Shown here: positions 42,027-52,909 of the stretch, piece by piece
Layout: every line of letters begins with the position of its first letter
How positions within the stretch are numbered: position 1 is the stretch's first letter
Assembly (NCBI GenBank): GCA_964036315.1
Contig: OZ038487.1
Coordinates: forward strand, 57,970,842 to 58,034,841
Direction of reading: 5' to 3'
DNA from: Acanthosepion esculentum
Lineage: Eukaryota > Mollusca > Cephalopoda > Sepiida > Sepiidae
Length of the DNA: 64,000 nucleotides
Position numbers and translations under genes: made by a program
Notes under the pieces: generated by a model
The model's database searches: none
Told to the model about the DNA's origin: nothing
What the model saw: only the letters and a program-made list of their open reading frames with translations

Positions 42027-42225
42027 TTTATTTAAAGACATTTATGATATGTTTAACGTTCTTTTTATAGTATGAGTATTTAAACAAATGCTCTGTTTTA
42101 TAATAAATTTTATAATTTCTCGGACATTCAGGCCGGTAAATGTTATTTAATACTGTTTATTATAAAACAGAGCATTTGCTTAAATACTTTTATCTATAAA
42201 AAGAACGTTAAACATATAAATGTCT

Positions 42226-42235
<10 letters not shown>
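42027..42235. mobile_element. Inverted-repeat element with ~78-bp arms
   Basis: The left arm (TTTATTTAAAGACATTTATG... to TTTATAATAAA) and the right arm at 42157-42235 are inverted copies around about 50 bases. The right arm continues into (AAAT)n and (TA)n. Confidence 0.8.

Positions 42236-42298
<63 letters not shown>
42236..42298. repeat. (AAAT)n(TA)n microsatellite
   Basis: The microsatellite extends directly from the right end of the inverted-repeat element. Confidence 0.95.
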
Positions 42299-42301
<3 letters not shown>

Positions 42302-42479
42302 AAATTGATAAATATATGCAAATGTACAAGCGAGCGTAAGTATACAAACACAGATATATATACTCTATAGTGTAAGAAAAAACACTGTTCAATGTTAAAT
42401 AACAGAGCTATTTAATCAATTAAGAAATATACATAATACCTTACATTGATTGCACAACTCCGCATTATGCATTGTTCTC

Positions 42480-42621
<142 letters not shown>

Positions 42622-42856
42622 ATGAATTACAATTAATGAGATCCAAACGATTTACCTCATACAGATGATAATTTCGTCCCTGGAAAAGTAGTTTTTCTCT
42701 GAATTTATCAATGCAAAGAAATTTACTGAAATGAAGAAAACGTTTCTTCACAGAAAATTTGAAAAGCAACGGAAGGAAAGAAAGAAAAAAGAAAGTTAAT
42801 TTGTTACTAGTGGTTCTGCAAAATTTCTAAATGATATGCACGTCAATATATCTATA

Positions 42857-43040
42857 CAGTGTAACCCGGATATAAGAGACCCTGATATAAGAGAAACCCT
42901 GATATAAGAGAGATTTTATCTGGTCCCAAATTAGAGCCTGTGTTAATGTATATATAATAGACCAAACCCGGATATAAGAGAAACCCGGATATAAGAGACT
43001 TCTTCTCCGGTCCCGACAACTTTCTTATATCCGGGTTACA

Positions 43041-43043
<3 letters not shown>
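42857..43043. mobile_element. 187-bp MITE, second copy of the 4243 family
   Basis: The terminus CAGTGTAACCCGGATATAAG and its inverted partner at the right end are flanked by TA. It is about 16 bases longer than the first copy, through an extra GATATAAGAG repeat near the left end. A (TA)n(TG)n run begins at its right border. Confidence 0.9.

Positions 43044-43118
<75 letters not shown>
43044..43118. repeat. (TA)n(TG)n microsatellite
   Basis: It starts at the MITE right end. Confidence 0.95.
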
Positions 43119-43121
<3 letters not shown>

Positions 43122-43269
43122 GCAACGATAATAAAACACGGTGAACAAAAAGAAGCTGAGGCAAAAATTTCTTCGTGACCCTGTAGGTAGAAAGATAATC
43201 GCTGATTGACGCATTTTTATGGTAACGTGTATCGAGGATCGTCGGGTTCGCTGACTGTCATTCTTCGAC

Positions 43270-43375
43270 TGTGTCGTTGTAGATCTGTTCTTGACTGTTC
43301 CGTTTCAGATCTCTCTGCTGACTGTTCCGTTTCAGATCTCTCCGCTGACTGTCTTGTTTCAGATCTGGTCGCTGC
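43270..43375 (+). repeat. 27-bp minisatellite (about 3.5 units)
   Basis: The unit 'gactgttccgtttcagatct' plus CTCTGCT repeats with small changes. The 80-codon ORF at 43206 follows it. Confidence 0.8.
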
Positions 43376-43379
43376 TTTT

Positions 43380-44620
43380 ATCGCTTATGGCGCGTCGGTG
43401 ATCGACTTACGAAATCTATCTAATTTTTGGCGGAAACATACACCGTGACCCAAGCCCTGTCCCATTTCCAGGTTATTTGGAGTTCAGCCGCGCAGACATC
43501 GTTGAGAGTAGATCACGTGGCTTCTCATATAAAATCAGGTTCCAGAAACCGGTTATTTAATTTTGGAGCTGTTTTTTTTTTGTACATTACTGTACAGTTT
43601 TTTCATATCTAATGATTTTTGCAGGATTTATTTGTAGGTGACTCTTCTTTTTTACTTCATTTATTGACCGTAAAATACAGGAGTTTATGTCATATAACAC
43701 GTAACTCGATGAGAAAGTAATGATATAATCAATATGTTGACATTCCACGCAACATAAACTTAGGAAGGAAAACACCATCAATGGCGGAAAGAGCGTTATC
43801 AACTATGGGACTTGAAAAATCTATTTTTCTGATTTAAGATAAAGACTTGATAAAGTTCAATCAAAATCAGTACTGGCTGCTCGGTAGGTTGATTCGTTTG
43901 ATTTGTTTGTTTAATGGCTTATCAACAACTTATGGGTCATTTAATGCCGAAATGTAAATTTCTGGGGAGCTTTGAATTAATACAAATATGATAAATGTTA
44001 TTCCGTTTTCACAATTGAATACATGGTAAATGATACTCAACTTGTTTCTCTGGACATAATTACTAGAGGTAGTGCTTTATGTTATGTGTAGTTTTCTTGA
44101 TGTTATATTTTGGAATACATTTTGATTTTTTATTAAATTTTAGGATATTATGTAGGATTGATGATATGATGAAGGGTTGATGATAATCAGCTTTTGTTCA
44201 TATACATGTTTGTGTGGGTATAATTATTTGAGATGGTGATCTGTATGCTTTATGTTGTAGACGTTACATTTTGGAATACAGTTTGATTTCTTTAATAAAT
44301 TGTAGGATATTATATGGATTAAGCTGATGAAAGAGTTCATTCATGTTGGTTGTTTGGTTAATTGATTTTGTTTAGTGGCATATCAACACCTTTATGGGTT
44401 ATTTAATGCCGAAATCTAAATATTTTAACAAAATCTTATGGCTTTACCTAATTATATTTTGAACGCAATTGTATATCTGTGTGTGTTATGTGGGGATTCT
44501 GGTAGTTAGTTGATATATTTTGTAATTTTCTGCCTATTTTCTGTGAAAACTTTCGAAAACTTTCTCATGTCAAAATCTCTACGTTTGTACACACGATTGC
44601 ACGTAGATTTGAATAGTCGG
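43380..44620. other. Unassigned, with two composite-C head fragments
   Basis: GGCTTATCAACAACTTATGG (43917) and GGCATATCAACACCTTTATG (44381) each continue with GTCATTTAATGCCGAAAT or a near match. These are the head of composite repeat C without its conserved block. No gene is recognised. Confidence 0.5.
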
Positions 44621-44629
44621 AATCTACCT

Positions 44630-44664
44630 ATCTATCTATATATATATGTATGTATGTATATAGG

Positions 44665-44740
<76 letters not shown>

Positions 44741-44752
44741 TATGTTTATATG

Positions 44753-44788
<36 letters not shown>

Positions 44789-44832
44789 TATACTTTGAGG
44801 TATATAATAACAAATATACTTTTGGAGTATCT

Positions 44833-44895
<63 letters not shown>

Positions 44896-44935
44896 CACAC
44901 ACACACACATACACACATATATATATATGTGAAAA
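44630..44935. repeat. (TA)n/(CA)n/(TATG)n microsatellite block
   Basis: Two long (TA)n tracts with (AC)n borders surround a 40-bp spacer. All ORFs across it are YIYI translations. Confidence 0.95.
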
Positions 44936-44939
44936 CACA

Positions 44940-45456
44940 TACTTATTGACGGCGATCAATTCACCTTTACTTTTCTTTCACCTGTTTACGTCATCCATTC
45001 ATTGTTGTAGGATTTTCATCCTCAATTCCATAGCTTCCTATGTTAACTATTTGTTCAACGGATCATATGATTTTCATCGAATGTCACGACATTGTCGGTT
45101 TTTTGACTGCAATATTTTTGTTTTTTGTTCTTTTTTTTTTTAGATATTCTTTACTTTTCTTTCTTCAACTCTCTCATTATTGAATAAAATTCATCACGCA
45201 TTTTATTCACCTCATTTGCCAATCTTTTTGTCACTTGCTTTATCGCCGAAATTTCCAAGATTGACTTTCGAATGCTTCACACTGACTTCAAAGAATGGAA
45301 ATATCTAAAATTGCCTTACCTACATTGGCTTTAATATTACTTACCTATTAGCAATTTCCTCCCCGGGATGACGTCATGTTTAAAAAAAATAGCATCAGAA
45401 AGAAAATCATTTTATTCGAAGAAATAATCTCAATATAAAAGCATAATAAAAATATT

Positions 45457-45460
<4 letters not shown>
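44940..45460. other. Unassigned
   Basis: T-rich sequence with no recognised features. Confidence 0.45.
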
Positions 45461-45515
<55 letters not shown>

Positions 45516-45535
45516 CTGTGTGTCTGTGTGCGTGC
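45461..45535. repeat. (TA)n(TG)n microsatellite
   Basis: A (TA)n run followed by (TG)n with two TCTG interruptions. Confidence 0.95.
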
Positions 45536-46075
45536 GTATTTGTAATTGAATGGAAGCAGCCGATTGATATTTTTTCCCGTTTCTGCTTCATGTTTACAAA
45601 ATAAGAATAGGAATTTGTCACGAAGCCTGTTGTAATCCTGCATTTTGTTTATCTAAAATGGTTGCAGCAATTTAGTAAATTGTTCAGTAAAATGCGAGCA
45701 TTCACTTCGCCAACTCTTAGCAAAAACCCGAACCTCATATTAGCACAATGAAAAATCATTGTAGGATTACTGATACATCCTGTTAATGTGTCTCCTTTTT
45801 AGCAAATATATTTGTGTATGGATCGAATGATATACTAAAAGTTTTTTTTTTCCGAAACGTATCAGCCTATATTTAATATCTCGAAAACTGGTTGGGATAC
45901 ATTGGCATAACTTAACGAACAATCGGAAGTTTACCTTACCGTGCACAAGCGAGCAAATACCCTCCTAATTCATTATTACTTTATCAGTCTCTCTACCTAT
46001 GAGTGTTTTCTGTGATCGCATGGCGGAGTTTTCCGACATCATTGGCAATCGGTGTTAGATTTTAAAAACGAAAAT
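45536..46075. other. Unassigned
   Basis: No coding motif or repeat landmark is visible between the microsatellite and the tandem repeat. Confidence 0.45.
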
Positions 46076-46079
46076 CTTT

Positions 46080-46665
46080 CATTCTGCCTATTTCAGATTT
46101 TTCTTTATCTTTTTTCTTCTATCTGTTTGTGCCTATCTGTTTATCTTAATTTTTGGTACTACTTAAGTTAACGGGTCCGCTCGTAAAAAAAAAAATAGTT
46201 GAAATCATTTTCGTAGATTCGTATTCATTAGACTGCCTTTTATCCATCAGTCCTTTCTTTATCTTTTATTCTTATCTCTGTGCCTACCTATCTCAATTTT
46301 TGGCACTATTTAACTTAACGGGTCCGCTCGTAAAAAGATACGAAAAATAATAGCTGGAATCATTTTTGTAGATTCGCATTCATTACACCGTCCTTTATCA
46401 ATTGGTTCTTTCTTTATCTTTCTTTTTTTCTTCTACCTGTTTGTGCCTAACTGTTTATCTCAATTTTTGGTACTACTTACGTGAACGGGTCCGCTCGTAA
46501 AAAAAAAATGAATAATACGAAAAATAATAGCTGGAATCATTTTCGTAGATTCACATTCATTAGACCGCCCTTTATCCATCAGTCCTTTCTTTATCTTTTT
46601 TCTCCCAGGTTGTTCCAATATGTTCATTCCAGTCTTTGGATAACCGGCCCGCTCGTAAAAAATTA
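46080..46665 (+). repeat. Tandem repeat, 147-167 bp units (four)
   Basis: The landmark GGGTCCGCTCGTAAAAA occurs at 46173, 46320, 46487 and, as GGCCCGCTCGTAAAAA, at 46646. Between landmarks the sequence TGGAATCATTTTYGTAGATT, CATTAGACCGYCCTTTATC and TATCTCAATTTTTGGTACTA repeats. Unit length varies because of internal deletions. Confidence 0.85.
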
Positions 46666-46898
46666 AAAAAGATTATTAGAAGAGTGGCTGTTTGTAATCA
46701 AATCGATCCCTGATCTGTACATTGATTTTATTTACAAGTGTCAAATTGAACCGAGTTCTGCTGATGCTTTCTTTTTTCCTAATTCGTAATCGTAATTATC
46801 GTAAACACAGTTTTGAAACTGACATTTTTAAATAAAACACAATACATATAACTTTTAAGAAGTCAGGTTATCGATTTGATATTATGTTTATATAATTA

Positions 46899-47074
46899 AG
46901 TGTTTAGAAAAATATGACAAACTGGAAAGGTATTTCTGTGACTCGTTTCATCCGTTAGGATTTCATTGGACTGGGTTTTGTTGACGTTGCCGCATGCGCA
47001 GGAAACGTTCGACGAATGTTGTTTCAAAATTTTTGAAAGAATATTTCCAGTTTGTCATATTTTTTCTAAATACT
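46899..47074. mobile_element. MITE-like element with ~36-bp inverted repeats
   Basis: GTGTTTAGAAAAATATGACA...CTGGAAA at the left and its inverted counterpart ending near 47074 frame about 100 bases. The right terminus as CAGTATTTAG resembles Tc1/mariner-type ends. Confidence 0.75.
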
Positions 47075-47089
47075 GTTTGTAATTGTTAT

Positions 47090-47455
47090 ATATTAATTAG
47101 GTCGATGATGATGAAAAGTAATTGTTTTTCGATTCTGATAAATGCGATCTGAGAAATGCCTAATGAATGTTAATATACAAAAGTTATTCTAATAAAAAAA
47201 AATATCCCTATTTTTTACAATTTACTATTCAAGGCAGTGATTCGAAATGTAGACCCTTGGGCCCAAAAACGGAACTGAGGAATTATTTTTTTTTAAATGG
47301 GTATGGAGGTGCAGACTGAAAAGAGAGGAGACTTACGCCTGAAGCTGGACCAAGGATTGGAAGTTCAACTTGACAAACTGATAAATAGACATCAGGAACA
47401 TGGGACACAAGGAAGAAAAAATTGAGAAACATTGACTTAACTTATGCAAAACTAG
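47090..47455. other. Unassigned
   Basis: No recognised feature. Confidence 0.4.
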
Positions 47456-47459
47456 TTTG

Positions 47460-47586
47460 CAACTTCTTCAATCTGTTCATATTTATCTATCTATCTATCT
47501 ATCTTCATTTACTCTTTCTTTTTCCTTTTTCTTAGTTTGTTCATATCCTTATGACAACAGGTTTTGAACTATTTCAGTCACTCTCA

Positions 47587-47617
<31 letters not shown>

Positions 47618-47690
47618 CGTTTTGTCTTTTTTCCCACGTTTGTTCATATATTTATCCCAACAGATTTAGAACTATCTAAGTATATCTATC
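47460..47690. repeat. Interspersed (CTAT)n with TTGTTCATAT interrupters
   Basis: Short (TATC)n runs at 47483, 47586 and nearby follow the motif CTGTTCATAT or GTTTGTTCATAT, like the arrays at 2.4-3.1 kb. Confidence 0.7.
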
Positions 47691-47694
47691 TATG

Positions 47695-48385
47695 CCTATA
47701 TTTCTGAGATGAGGCATTGTAACTATTTACATATTTCGGCTGTTGTTCTCATTTTTATTGGCATATTTACGACGTTTCGGCCGTTGTACGCTCCGACATT
47801 TTTCAAATGACAACCTTGGAATTTTAGATCGTCCACGGATGCAGATTGTTCTAATTCCAAGTGCCATGCCTTTTTCCCCTTTAGTAACTCGACTCTCAGC
47901 GAATCAACGCATATGCTAGGCCACTAAAAGAAACCTTAAGCCGTCGAAATTCATAGATATGAATACTGGGAACCAGTAAATCAGAGCGATAGAGAAAAAC
48001 ACCAATAACAGAAATTGTAATATGAGCTTTGGTTAAAAATGGTAAGTGGGAAATTAGGTTTATACTTCCTCAAAAATCACTCACTGATTTCCTACAGTGG
48101 ATAAAAGTCTTGGTTGAGTAGCCAAGAGGGTTGTGTACCTGGCTACAAAAGAGAGAACAAAAACTTGAAGATTTGATTTAATAAAGGGAAATGACTGATA
48201 CTGATATATCCAAAAAAGTTATGACACGAGGAATTAGTACAATCTAATCTGGACTAAATAAAGGGTTCGCTCGAAAACCGTACATCACTTGAAGAAGGTC
48301 GGATCGTACAACGGCCTAAACGTCGTGAATATGGCAAGAAATAGGGTGACAAAACGTCCCAACGATGTAAATAGAGTAAATATCT
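47695..48385. repeat. Repeat family A, inverted pair (diverged)
   Basis: The left arm (minus) has GAAACGTCGTAAATATGCCA (core 47757-47800), with the GUA-type triplet after the short stem III. The right arm (plus, 48290-48335) has CTTGAAGAAGGTCGGATCGT and CTAAACGTCGTGAATATGGC, with core changes. Confidence 0.6.
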
Positions 48386-48437
48386 ATGTGCCGTCTGTTC
48401 TTATCTTGCTTAGTTTGTCCATATTTATCTATCTATC

Positions 48438-48661
48438 TGTTGTAACCTAGGGAAGGTTATTGAATGAGGAATAACCAAAACGGAGGTTGATTATGAAATG
48501 GTAATCTTTATGACATCAACAAAATACAATACTCGCCAGCGGCATGAAGTAGGTAAACCACTGCTAGTGGTGAACTATTTAACATGTTACCCCGACAGTG
48601 TCCAACGTATTTATGAGTATTGGGATATACCCATTAGTGTACATAGGTACGGTATATAACA
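48438..48661. mobile_element. Solo-LTR-like element (224 bp), TSD CTATC
   Basis: TGTTGTAACC...TATATAACA is bounded by CTATC at 48433-48437 and 48662-48666. Ends are TG/CA. The left duplication lies inside (TATC)n, but the right one does not, which supports a real duplication. The minus-strand start TGTTATATACC resembles TGTTATATTCC at 27220, so the two may share termini. No AATAAA was placed. Confidence 0.65.
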
Positions 48662-48719
48662 CTATCCCAGTTTGTTGGTTGTCTATCTATCTATTCGTGG
48701 ATATGTTCATATACGTTTT

Positions 48720-49570
48720 GAGTATTTTTTGTTGTTTTTTTTAATCATTTCAATTTAAGCAAGGCAATAAAGCCACTAGGACGCAAGGGGTTACTGAATA
48801 TTAGAGAATCTGAAAAATAAACTACTAAAGAGAGAGGATAGTAAACGAACAGAAATTAAGAAGACAGAAGATAACGATTGACACGGTATTAAAATTTTTG
48901 AGGCTCAAACTTGAATGGAAATTCAGAAGCTGGGAGAGATTTCCATAAACGAGATGTGAGCGCAAAGAAACTGTTGCCATAGAACTTACGTTTACATCTA
49001 GCTATTTCAACTGTAACTTGATGAGACCTTGCTGTCAATCTATTACTGCGTTTAAATTTATAAGATTCTAGGTACGACAGAGGAAAGTTAATCAGAACAA
49101 TTACCATGAAAGTATTTATATAAAAGGCAGAGTAATTCTAAGTTACGGGGTTGGGTAAGTGACTGAAACCGTGATGCCGGGGCAAGACCAATAACATTGC
49201 AGATTCTTGTGTGCAGTTTATCAACGACCTTTAAATATATAGCAGGATTACCAAACTATATGTGACAACAATATTCGGAGAATTGGTCGAATGGTAGTCT
49301 TATTATTATACAAGATAGCTTCAGACGATAAAAATTGTCTTGCATTATACAGTGAAGCAATTTTCCTAGCAGAAGCTTTGCCATGGAAATCAACCATAAG
49401 GCTGCGTAAACTCTTTTGACCTTGAGTCAAGGTTTGGTAATGAAGATTGTGTAGCTCCAACAGATATGCAGGAATATTCCATTTTTTATCTGAGCTATAG
49501 GGAATACTAGTAACAATTAAATTTTTACCCGTTTGATTTTCGAAAAACTCTGTTTTGTTTTGCGGCATAT
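48720..49570 (-). pseudogene. CR1/Jockey-type LINE ORF2 C-terminal relic
   Basis: The minus strand reads, in order, KSLRSLMVDFHGKASARKIA, LYNARQFLSSEAILYNNKTT and IRPILRILLSHIVW (49250-49470). NLELL-like sequence follows, then LINFPLSYLESYKFKRSNRL, ARSHQVTVEIARCKRKFYGN and SFFALTSRLWKSLPASEFPF (48890-49107), then RVNRYLL. The 3' UTR landmark CTTGCGTCCTAGTGG is at about 48770-48785 on the minus strand. This is a 5'-truncated copy lacking YADD. Confidence 0.75.
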
Positions 49571-49945
49571 CAAAACATCACTGAGTCATTTAACGTCGAA
49601 TATATGTTTAAGTTTGTATGAATAGAATATGTATTCTTTGTAAGAAATCAGTTTGTAGATTAGTTTCCATTGAGGCATTTTTAAAGAGGGTTTTCTCGAG
49701 AGTCAAATCTATTGCTGGTATTTTTATTATAAAAATCTATTCTTATACATTCATAGTGTTTCGACTCAAGTTTGGGGGTTAACTATTTACCCATAGCTGA
49801 GAACCCCCAACAAGTGTTACCACCACGGGTCAGGGTGGACCTGGGAACAACAGCAATTAAGAGGTGGGTCTACTCTCCTGAAAACATCCCTATGAAAGGC
49901 CTTGCTGCCTGATGTAGTTCATCGTCATACCCAGGACGAAATACA
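49560..49945 (+). repeat. Composite repeat C copy
   Basis: Head GCGGCATATCAAAACATCAC (49561), then a short middle with CTATTGCTGGTATTTTTATTA, then the conserved block from about 49775: GGGTTAACTATTTACCCATA, CACCACGGGTCAGGGTGGAC, and CATACCCAGGA at 49935. Confidence 0.65.
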
Positions 49946-49949
49946 CTCT

Positions 49950-50380
49950 GATCTCTACCGTCAAATATTTAGATTTTACGAATACGTTTTTCTTTGAGTT
50001 TTTTTTTACAGAATTATGATATATTGTTAGTATTTTCTCAGAAGTATATTCACTGATTGATCAAGTGATATCTATTCTATTAGATTTTACCATCGAAAGA
50101 GCAGCTTAGAGTTTAAAAACAATAAGAGTCAACGTCCTTGTCACTTGGATAGTGCTTCTTAGCATTAATCAGATGTAAAAACAGTAGCCAATCTGACATG
50201 ACTTTTAGATTGTTTTCTTTAGATATTCAATGGTATTCTTTTCCATTGTTTTGAGTGTTCTTGTTCTTCCATTATATTTTTCTTCGTTGTTTCGTTCGTC
50301 TTTCTTTGCTTTTTCGCATCATTTACCTTTTGGCTTCTTCATTTTTTGTCATTCTGATTTGTATTACTTTTCTCCACTCA
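49950..50380. other. Unassigned
   Basis: AT-rich, becoming T-rich toward the (TTTC)n block, with no recognised feature. Confidence 0.4.
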
Positions 50381-50384
50381 AGCT

Positions 50385-50391
50385 TTTTCTT

Positions 50392-50443
<52 letters not shown>

Positions 50444-50458
50444 TCATCATTAATTCAT

Positions 50459-50502
<44 letters not shown>

Positions 50503-51008
50503 AGGTCTTTATACATTCTTCGTATCATATATTTATTCTTTCTCTCCAGTTTCTTCCTTCTTTTTTCTTTCTTTCTTTCTTAGATGTGTCCTTAGTCAAT
50601 TCGCAACATTTCATTATATTTTTCATTAAGAAACAATTGCTTTCTTTACAACGCTCTCACATATTCCACTCCTCTCTCTTTTTGGGGTCTTTTTAAATTT
50701 CTTTTTTTCATTTTAAATTTCTTTCTTTTTGGTTTTTCTTTTCTGCATTATTTGACCTTTTTTACATTCTCTTCATATTTCTTTAGCTTTTAGGTGTTTT
50801 TCTCTCATTCTTTTGAAGGAGATTTAATTTTTTCTTTGACAGCATTTGATTTCTTCGCATAATTCATATAAGTTTTTTTTCATATTTCTTTCTTTCTTTG
50901 ACAATACTTAATTTCCCATAATTCAGGCATTTTCTTTCGTCTTTCTTTGTTACGATTGTCTGTTTTTCTTTCTTTCTTTCTTTCATTTCTTCTTTCGTTT
51001 CATTTCAT

Positions 51009-51045
<37 letters not shown>

Positions 51046-51240
51046 TTTCTTTGATAACTTTTAACTTCTTCGCATAATTCAGTCAATTTTCTGTCGTTTT
51101 ACTTTCTTTCTTTGACAACTTTTAATTTCTTCGTATAATTCATACAATTTTCTTTCATCCTTCTTTCTTGCTTTGACAGCTTTTATTTTCTTCGCATACT
51201 TCAGACATATTTCTTTCGTCTTTCTTTCTCTCATTCTTTC
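50385..51240 (+). repeat. (TTTC)n block with ~60-bp minisatellite
   Basis: (CTTT)n runs at 50390-50445, 50457-50500, 50960-50990 and 51008-51050 are interspersed with a 60-base unit. The unit is 'tttgacaacttttaatttct' plus TCGCATAATTCAG, and its TTCTTCGCATA-type landmark lies near 50854, 51069, 51129 and 51190. LSFFLSFF ORFs are translations of it. Confidence 0.8.
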
Positions 51241-51639
51241 TTTATTTATTTCTTTCATTGATCCTCTATTCTTTTCAATTATTCTTCTTAATCATGCGTT
51301 GCAACACTTTTCATTTTCCGTTATCCGAATTCTACTGATCGACTCTTCCGATCACATCGCTGATTAATCATGGAAATGGTCCATGAAAAAACAGCGACAC
51401 TTGCTGCATAATTTATAAATCAATCATAAATTCACAAATTCGTCCATTCTTGGTTCATTTATTTTCCTCTTGTTTTCAATCTTTCTTTCCTCCATGTTCA
51501 ATTTGTCTTCATTTCTTTTACATCACGACAACCTCTCTAGATTAGAACGATTTTCTTTTAGTGTTTTGCATAATTATCAATTAATATACACGCATAAAAC
51601 GCTACCTTAATTTACAAAACACACACTCGTACATTTGTG

Positions 51640-51640
<1 letters not shown>
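51240..51640. other. Unassigned
   Basis: No recognised feature. Confidence 0.4.

Positions 51641-51644
<4 letters not shown>

Positions 51645-51720
<76 letters not shown>
51645..51720. repeat. (TA)n microsatellite
   Basis: A pure (TA)n run. Confidence 0.95.
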
Positions 51721-51722
<2 letters not shown>

Positions 51723-51831
51723 CTGTAATTATTAAGTACATGTCGTAGACAGACATGAATAAAAGAGTTTTACAAACTATTGTGACAGAGTCATGATTGT
51801 ACAAGTTGGTCTTTGAAACAGATTAAACTAT

Positions 51832-51860
51832 TGTATCTATCTATCTATCTATCTAGCTAG

Positions 51861-51916
<56 letters not shown>
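51832..51916. repeat. (CTAT)n then (TA)n microsatellite
   Basis: A tetranucleotide run changes into (TA)n. Confidence 0.95.
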
Positions 51917-51920
<4 letters not shown>

Positions 51921-52008
51921 TATTAATCATAAAAAACACCGTTTTCCACAACTCTGGGATTGATGCGCGGCATCACTCTCGGGGTAAATTTTACGCTGCT
52001 ATTTTACA

Positions 52009-52290
52009 TCATATACAGTAGCGGCCATAAAATAATGAACATCATATACAGTAGCGGCCATAAAATAATGAACATCATATACAGTAGCGGCCATAATATA
52101 AGGAACGGAAAAGACATATTCATGTGTATCACTTAAATAGTAATGCATGATTAGCAATGAAATAAAGATTAAATGGAACAAAGGAATTAAGCTACCAAAA
52201 TCAGGAACCACACTTTGCCGTTGAATGGACTCGACCCAAACACCTAAGGGTCCGCCATATGTGACCACCTATTAAAGAGCAGATTTTGTG
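52009..52290 (+). mobile_element. Tc1/mariner-type 5' end with triplicated terminus
   Basis: The 33-base unit ACATCATATACAGTAGCGGC + CATAAAATAATGA occurs about 2.7 times. CAGTAGCGGCCATAAAAT preceded by TA has the form of a Tc1/mariner terminal repeat. The following 180 bases have no transposase motif and no right terminus was found. Confidence 0.5.
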
Positions 52291-52299
52291 CAGCTAATT

Positions 52300-52617
52300 T
52301 TAGTGTTGACCGGTTCACCGTGTTGTCCCGGTCACACTTGTTATTTCAACTTAAGGTGGTGGAGACACTTTACATCGGGTCCCGCAAGCCATCCTTGTGC
52401 AAACAGCGTGAGTGTTTGTTGGGGCTCGCTGTCATTTGGCTCTAGCTCCTTTTGCTCATTTTTTCCCTCCTCCTCCACATTTCCTTTTATTGTACATTTT
52501 CTGTGTTTTTTAATTTAAATTAAATCTCCCGTTGTAAGCCCGTTTTTAATATGTCTAGTAATATCAAGCTTCATACGTTTATTGATGTGATAAAATTTTG
52601 TACCTTCAAAAATATCT
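52300..52617. other. Unassigned
   Basis: Contains a 76-codon ORF (52288-52518) with a serine/phenylalanine-rich tail and no recognised domain. Confidence 0.35.
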
Positions 52618-52618
52618 T

Positions 52619-52670
<52 letters not shown>

Positions 52671-52819
52671 GAAATATAGTTTTAAAGTATGTTATATTTA
52701 TAGGATAAAGTGCTCACTATCAGAGACAGAGCGTATGTAAATATAAAAGTGAACATTGAAGTCAACCCTCATAGGCGACAGACTGTCTCATGCTAAACGC
52801 AATCGTTATGCCACATGTG

Positions 52820-52830
<11 letters not shown>
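52618..52830. repeat. Fold-back repeat F, single-arm copy, with (TA)n on both sides
   Basis: AGTGAACATTGAAGTCAACC, then GGCGACAGACTGTCTCATGC and TAAACGCAATCGTTATGCC, correspond to the 19.37-19.46 kb arm. (TA)n lies at 52621-52666 and from 52821. Confidence 0.7.

Positions 52831-52907
<77 letters not shown>
52821..52907. repeat. (TA)n microsatellite
   Basis: A pure (TA)n run of about 85 bases. Confidence 0.95.

Positions 52908-52909
<2 letters not shown>

Noticed and set aside
44510..44959. Long YIYIYI ORFs on both strands
   Set aside because: They are (TA)n and (CA)n translations.
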